DNA of 31,526 bases from a virus: positions 1 through 31,526 of the IMG/VR virus record IMGVR_UViG_3300025949_000067. The stretch is one strand, 5' to 3'. The position numbers were made by a program, and so were the translations under genes. This document shows positions 28,460-31,526 of this stretch, piece by piece (the stretch's first letter is position 1; each line of letters starts with the position of its first letter). The notes beneath the pieces were generated by a model. It ran no database searches. It worked only from the letters and a program-made list of their open reading frames with translations, and was not told the DNA's origin.

Positions 28460-28620
28460 TGCCGCAGATCGCCCTCTGCGGGTTGGTCACAGTAGCGCCC
28501 CGCATACGATTCCGCGCAGAGGAAAGTTGCATCGCCTTTGGCGTAAATGCCGGTCCATCCTTGTTAACAGCCTAGCCCCGCTGACGTTCCCGCCTTTGCC
28601 GGGACGGCGCAGAACTATTT

Positions 28621-28633
28621 TCACGCTACGTGA
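28621..28633. promoter_or_regulatory. Operator copy 3 (TCACGCTACGTGA)
   Basis: Perfect 13-bp palindrome, identical to the reverse complement of copy 1. It lies about 30 bases upstream of copy 4 and of the plus-strand early promoter. Confidence 0.75.
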
Positions 28634-28651
28634 TGTTTTGCTCTTGAACCT

Positions 28652-28664
28652 TCACGCGGCGTGA
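28652..28664. promoter_or_regulatory. Operator copy 4 (TCACGCGGCGTGA) on an extended -10
   Basis: Perfect 13-bp palindrome whose last bases create the extended -10 TGATATACC (28662-28670) of the plus-strand early operon. The -35 is weak, as expected for extended -10 promoters. In copy 1 the same operator-TAT junction occurs on the minus strand. Confidence 0.7.
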
Positions 28665-28725
28665 TATACCTTCCTCGCATACCGATGGCCAACGAGGTCA
28701 TCGAACGCAGCGAGGATGAAGAGCC

Positions 28726-28989
28726 ATGGACACCAACAACGGACCGAAGGTGAAGTGGTGGTCAACCGATTTCGGCCACACCGTTCGTCAGCGCCTCTAC
28801 GTCAACGGCAATGAGACGCCCTACTTCGTGGATAGCGCGCATACCGCCGGCCACAAGTCGCAGGGCGACGAGCACGGCCTCTACGGTTCCGGCATGCACC
28901 CCAAGGGCATTGCCCTGCTGCTCGCCAGCGGTCGCCGCGTAACCCCCCTCAAGCATCGCGCCGAACAGATGGCGCTCGAAGCCGCCTAG
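28726..28989 (+). CDS. First gene of the plus-strand early operon, unknown
   Basis: An 87-residue protein with an aromatic N-terminal strand (KVKWWSTDFGHTVRQRLYVN), a central His/Gly-rich segment (SAHTAGHKSQGDEHGLYGSG) and a basic helical end. No family recognised. The ATG is preceded by GAGGA about 11 bases upstream. It follows operator copies 3 and 4, so it is expected to be repressed in the lysogen. Confidence 0.6.
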   Translation: MDTNNGPKVKWWSTDFGHTVRQRLYVNGNETPYFVDSAHTAGHKSQGDEHGLYGSGMHPKGIALLLASGRRVTPLKHRAEQMALEAA

Positions 28990-29041
28990 TTCAAATCAAC
29001 CCGAGGGCCAGTGTCCTCGTATCAACATGGGAATTGGGAAA

Positions 29042-29224
29042 ATGACGGACGACAAACCAACTTACGACGATTTGGTCGAAGCCCTTCGCGCCATCGCGCT
29101 CGACGTAAACCATGCGCTCATGGTGCTGCCGGCCCCGACCGCCGGACAGGAAAAGCGCGCGTGGTCATCGCTGCTCGACGCAAAGCGCGTCGTTGAAGCT
29201 GCCCTCGCCAAGGCCACCGCCTGA
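29042..29224 (+). CDS. Small helical early protein
   Basis: This 60-residue protein reads MTDDKPTYDDLVEALRAIAL and ends in an Ala-rich helix (DAKRVVEAALAKATA). I prefer the ATG at 29042, which has GGGA a few bases upstream; an ATG five codons earlier has no ribosome binding site. Function unknown. Confidence 0.6.
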   Translation: MTDDKPTYDDLVEALRAIALDVNHALMVLPAPTAGQEKRAWSSLLDAKRVVEAALAKATA

Positions 29225-29225
29225 A

Positions 29226-29555
29226 ATGACCATCACCTCCACGACCGCTCCGATGCTGTTTGACGCTGATGGCGACTTCTCCGGCTACGCCATTCCAGAC
29301 TGTGATCCCGTTTCAATCGATACGAAGTGGGTAACGAAATGGGGCTGCGAAGACGACCTGCTGTACGTGGTCCGTTGGGCTGATGGCACCGTTGCCGAAA
29401 TGGTTTCGTTCGCCAACCCACGGTGGCATCAAATCTTCGTTGCCGGGATCGTTGAGCGGTCGCGGGCGAACCTGCGCAAACTCGACGCAACGCTGTCGGA
29501 ACTGCGTTCCACACCACTAACGCAATCGCTGGAGAACCGCAATGTCGTTGCTTAG
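29226..29555 (+). CDS. Small early protein
   Basis: The 109-residue product begins MTITSTTAPMLFDADGDFSG, then an acidic strand region (VTKWGCEDDLLYVVRWADG) and a helical C-terminus. It starts one base after the previous stop and overlaps the next gene by 14 bases. The larger frame opening earlier overlaps the previous gene and is not supported. No family recognised. Confidence 0.58.
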   Translation: MTITSTTAPMLFDADGDFSGYAIPDCDPVSIDTKWVTKWGCEDDLLYVVRWADGTVAEMVSFANPRWHQIFVAGIVERSRANLRKLDATLSELRSTPLTQSLENRNVVA

Positions 29556-29943
29556 CGACCATCGTCCAGTCGATCAGCGCCCCGGCAAGTATTGGGCGCG
29601 TCCGGCCACGGCGCTCACCTCGTCCGACCAACTGCGGCCGGGACAGCATGTCTGGCACCTATATCTGTGGGACGAGTGGCGCTTGCCCGAGCGGATCGCA
29701 ATCCAGCGGGTCGGTACGCTCGAAGAAGTCTCCGGGCACAACCCAGCGCCGGGCCTACTTCGCGGTGTCTGGTTTGAAGGCAATGCAGGCCGCGCGCATT
29801 CCTGCACCGATTGCTCGCTCGACGGTGCTGACGGCAACAACAGCTACCTGTTTGCCTCAGAACAAGACGCGCTCGACGCCCTCGAAAACCGCGTTCCACG
29901 TCGCGCCTCCGCTCAACACGAGGGGCATGGGGAAACGGCATGA
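29542..29943 (+). CDS. Early protein with Trp-rich N-terminus
   Basis: A 133-residue protein with WHLYLWDEWRLPERIAIQRV in its first half, a short CTDC motif near residue 90 and an acidic C-terminal region. GGAGA lies about five bases before the ATG. The stop overlaps the next ATG (ATGA). No family recognised. Confidence 0.58.
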   Translation: MSLLSDHRPVDQRPGKYWARPATALTSSDQLRPGQHVWHLYLWDEWRLPERIAIQRVGTLEEVSGHNPAPGLLRGVWFEGNAGRAHSCTDCSLDGADGNNSYLFASEQDALDALENRVPRRASAQHEGHGETA

Positions 29944-30185
29944 CTGGCACGAAGTCAACGCGCGGCGCTGTCCTGCAATTCGAGATCGACCGCAAGCGGT
30001 GGAACGACGACGCGTCATTCAACGTCGCCAAGTACAGCAGCGAAACGCCGTACGACCGTCTCTACGCGATGGCAAAGACCGCCGTCTGCGACACGATATT
30101 CAAGGGCGGCACGTTCGTTCTGGTCGCGACAGACGACAAGATCACGATGGTGCAGCGCCCCGACGCGGAGGACATGCCGGAATGA
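29940..30185 (+). CDS. Small early protein
   Basis: This 81-residue protein has RGAVLQFEIDRKRWNDDASF, then YDRLYAMAKTAVCDTIFKGG and a closing VLVATDDKITMVQRP. It overlaps both neighbours by four bases (ATGA at each end), which strongly supports a real, co-translated gene. Function unknown. Confidence 0.62.
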   Translation: MTGTKSTRGAVLQFEIDRKRWNDDASFNVAKYSSETPYDRLYAMAKTAVCDTIFKGGTFVLVATDDKITMVQRPDAEDMPE

Positions 30186-30316
30186 CCGTCACGCCCCGCT
30201 ATTCCCCCGCCATAGAGCGCGCGGTTCAAGCCGACAATCGCGCTCGCCTGTTGAGTGTCGTCGCTGTCGTCCAAGCAGCAATGCCTAAGCCATCACAATC
30301 GGAGAAGAAGATATGA
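30182..30316 (+). CDS. Very small early gene (44 residues)
   Basis: A short protein MTVTPRYSPAIERAVQADNR with a hydrophobic helix (RLLSVVAVVQAAM). It is supported by ATGA overlaps with both the preceding and following genes rather than by homology. It is short enough that gene finders may miss it or call a longer wrong frame from 29648. Confidence 0.5.
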   Translation: MTVTPRYSPAIERAVQADNRARLLSVVAVVQAAMPKPSQSEKKI

Positions 30317-30582
30317 ACGTCCATGCTGCGTTCCGCCATGTTCCTCCGCCGATCTCCCGGTCAAGGCGTGAAGTGCTGCGCAACGAATACCTGGCCTTTG
30401 CCTCGCTCGCCTTGACGCAGCGCCGCCTGTCATGGGTGGCACGTCACAGGGCTAGGGAAGCCGAGACGGAAGCCAAGCTTGATGACTACCGGCACTTTGC
30501 CAAGGAAGCCCGCCGACTGTGGCGCGAGGCCATCTATCACCTTGGCGCAGCTCAGGATCGGAAGGCAGAACTCAATGGCTGA
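30313..30582 (+). CDS. Basic helical early protein
   Basis: An 89-residue Arg/Ala-rich helical protein (RREVLRNEYLAFASLALTQR, HRAREAETEAKLDDYRHFAK). GGAGAAGAAG precedes the ATG and the stop lies within the start of the Gp157-like gene. It may bind nucleic acid; function unknown. Confidence 0.62.
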   Translation: MNVHAAFRHVPPPISRSRREVLRNEYLAFASLALTQRRLSWVARHRAREAETEAKLDDYRHFAKEARRLWREAIYHLGAAQDRKAELNG

Positions 30583-31084
30583 TCCCCTGACCCTCGACGC
30601 CTCTTTCGTTACCGCGCAAATCGAGCGCCTGAAATCCGACTTCCCCGACATGCTGGCGGACGCCGAATTGCTCGCCGGGATGATCGAGGGCGAAACCGAT
30701 TTCGAGCGGATCGTGACCCGCATTGTTGACCGCATTCTCGACGCCGACAGCATGGTTGACGCTATCACGCTGCGGGCCAAAGACCTAGCGGAACGCAAGG
30801 CCAGATTCGAACATCGCTCTAAAGGCTACCGCTCGGTTGTCATGGGCCTGATGCGCGCCGCCGAACAGCGCAAGTTGCAACTGCCGGAAGTCACGCTGTC
30901 TATCCCGAAGGCGCAGACCCGCGTCATTGTCGATGATGTCGATGCCCTGCCCCAAGGCTCCTACGCAATGGTGCGCCAGCCTGCGGCTGCGGCTGCGCTG
31001 CGGGCCATGATCGAGGCCGATCCGCAATTCCCCGGCGCGCATATCGAGACTTCCCCCGAAAGCCTGACTGTGAGGACGAGATGA
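30575..31084 (+). CDS. Gp157-like phage protein (recombination module)
   Basis: The 169-residue product matches the Siphovirus Gp157 family layout: EGETDFERIVTRIVDRILDA, then RAKDLAERKARFEHRSKGYR and LQLPEVTLSIPKAQTRVIVD, ending with the DDVDALPQGSY segment. The first two-thirds is helical or coiled coil, the last third beta. Gp157 proteins often sit beside single-strand annealing or recombination genes, as here, and may protect or regulate that system. Start at 30575 overlaps the previous gene by eight bases; the longer frame from 30479 is not supported. Confidence 0.78.
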   Translation: MADPLTLDASFVTAQIERLKSDFPDMLADAELLAGMIEGETDFERIVTRIVDRILDADSMVDAITLRAKDLAERKARFEHRSKGYRSVVMGLMRAAEQRKLQLPEVTLSIPKAQTRVIVDDVDALPQGSYAMVRQPAAAAALRAMIEADPQFPGAHIETSPESLTVRTR

Positions 31085-31526
31085 ACATTGCCGACCTGTC
31101 CGCCGAGTTCCCCCGCGACGCGATTTCGTGGCGCGCTCAGACCCTCACCAAGGCGGGCGATAAAGCCCTCGCGCTTGCCTACATCGATGCGCGCGACGTG
31201 ATGGAGCGGCTTGACGCAATCTGCGGTCCTGAGAACTGGCAGGACCGTTACGAGTTCCACGGCACGCGGACCATTTGCTACCTGTCCATCAGGATCGGTG
31301 GCGAGTGGATCACGAAGGCGGATGGCGCCGGGGATAGCGACGTAGAGGCGGAGAAAGGCGCCATCAGTGATGCCCTCAAGCGAGCTGCTGTGAAATGGGG
31401 CGTCGGTCGCTATCTCTACGCTATCGTCAGCCCATGGGTGCCGTGCGACACCTACGACAGCAACGGCAAGAAGCACTGGAAGGCATGGACCGTTGACCCG
31501 TGGACGTGTGTCCGTGGTGCTGGTCC
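31081..31526 (+). CDS. Rad52/Rad22-type single-strand annealing protein, partial
   Basis: The frame starts MNIADLSAEFPRDAISWRAQ and runs 148 codons to the window edge without a stop. The segment IDARDVMERLDAICGPENWQ followed by YLSIRIGGEWITKADGAGDS and EAEKGAISDALKRAAVKWGV is the Rad52/22-like annealing domain (winged beta strands with the conserved KRAAVKWGVGRYLY helix). It would anneal complementary single strands during phage recombination or replication. ATG overlaps the Gp157 stop (ATGA). The C-terminus is not in the window. Confidence 0.85.
   Translation, partial: MNIADLSAEFPRDAISWRAQTLTKAGDKALALAYIDARDVMERLDAICGPENWQDRYEFHGTRTICYLSIRIGGEWITKADGAGDSDVEAEKGAISDALKRAAVKWGVGRYLYAIVSPWVPCDTYDSNGKKHWKAWTVDPWTCVRGAG

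Larger units (their letters stand above)
28390..28725. other. Regulatory interval upstream of the plus-strand early operon
   Basis: No gene is supported. The interval holds a minus-strand TTGACA promoter with palindromes over it, operator copies 2 to 4, and an extended -10 element for the plus-strand genes. A short TCCCG/CGGGA stem lies at 28588-28604. A 21-codon frame from 28685 (ATG GCC AAC) overlaps the next start but has no ribosome binding site. Confidence 0.55.

Noticed and set aside
28685-28750. 21-codon frame starting ATGGCCAACGAG before the 28726 gene
   Set aside because: No ribosome binding site and no further support; it could be a leader peptide, but nothing shows it.
1-31526. 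tRNA genes, CRISPR arrays, IS elements and attachment sites
   Set aside because: No cloverleaf-like sequence, repeat-spacer pattern, transposase or integrase was seen; no direct repeat could be tied to an integrase.

Overview
The window is most of a temperate, P22-like (short-tailed, podovirus-type) phage genome, either free or as a prophage. The proteins look alphaproteobacterial: ParB-like, DUF1376 and DnaA-domain-IV early proteins, high GC, and structural proteins of the kind seen in Rhizobiales and Sphingomonadales phages. This host assignment is inference. No integrase, lysis gene, tRNA or host gene is visible, so lysogeny is inferred only from the repressor/Cro-type switch.

Layout. Bases 1-17687, nearly all on the minus strand, are the late block. 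Read in the direction of transcription (high to low coordinates), it starts with beta-rich virion proteins, including a beta-helix protein. Then come small terminase, large terminase interrupted by an intein, portal, four small proteins, scaffold, coat, a small protein, gp4-like and gp10-like tail-machine proteins, a small beta protein, a GNAT-like protein, a gp7-like ejection protein and a truncated large protein. From the portal onward the order follows P22 (1-8-5-4-10-[26]-[14]-7-[20]). One small plus-strand gene (17090-17302) with its own promoter and strong ribosome binding site sits against this flow.

Bases 17688-18071 are a non-coding junction with a candidate late promoter and a hairpin terminator. 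Bases 18072-24680, on the minus strand, are a tightly packed early/middle operon in which most genes overlap by ATGA or GTGA. It holds a candidate late regulator, an HTH protein, a metallopeptidase-like protein, a DUF3310 protein, two DUF1376 proteins (one fused to HNH), a DnaA domain IV protein, a RusA resolvase, a DNA methyltransferase and several small proteins. Bases 24681-25211 are non-coding, with four strong hairpins, one of them an intrinsic terminator for the genes upstream. Bases 25212-27876 (minus) carry an HNH-AP2 endonuclease, two ParB-like proteins and a Cro/YdaS-like regulator.

Bases 27877-28725 are the switch region: divergent Cro-like and CI-like genes, a minus-strand gene convergent with and overlapping the repressor gene, and at least four copies of a 13-bp palindrome (TCACGNNNYGTGA) at candidate promoters. 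Bases 28726 to the end (plus strand) are the opposite early operon: seven small unknown genes, a Gp157-like protein and the start of a Rad52/Rad22-type annealing protein.

The most notable items are a class-3-type intein with an intact LAGLIDADG endonuclease in the terminase Walker A site, the structured non-coding region at 24.7-25.2 kb, and the shared-operator regulatory network.
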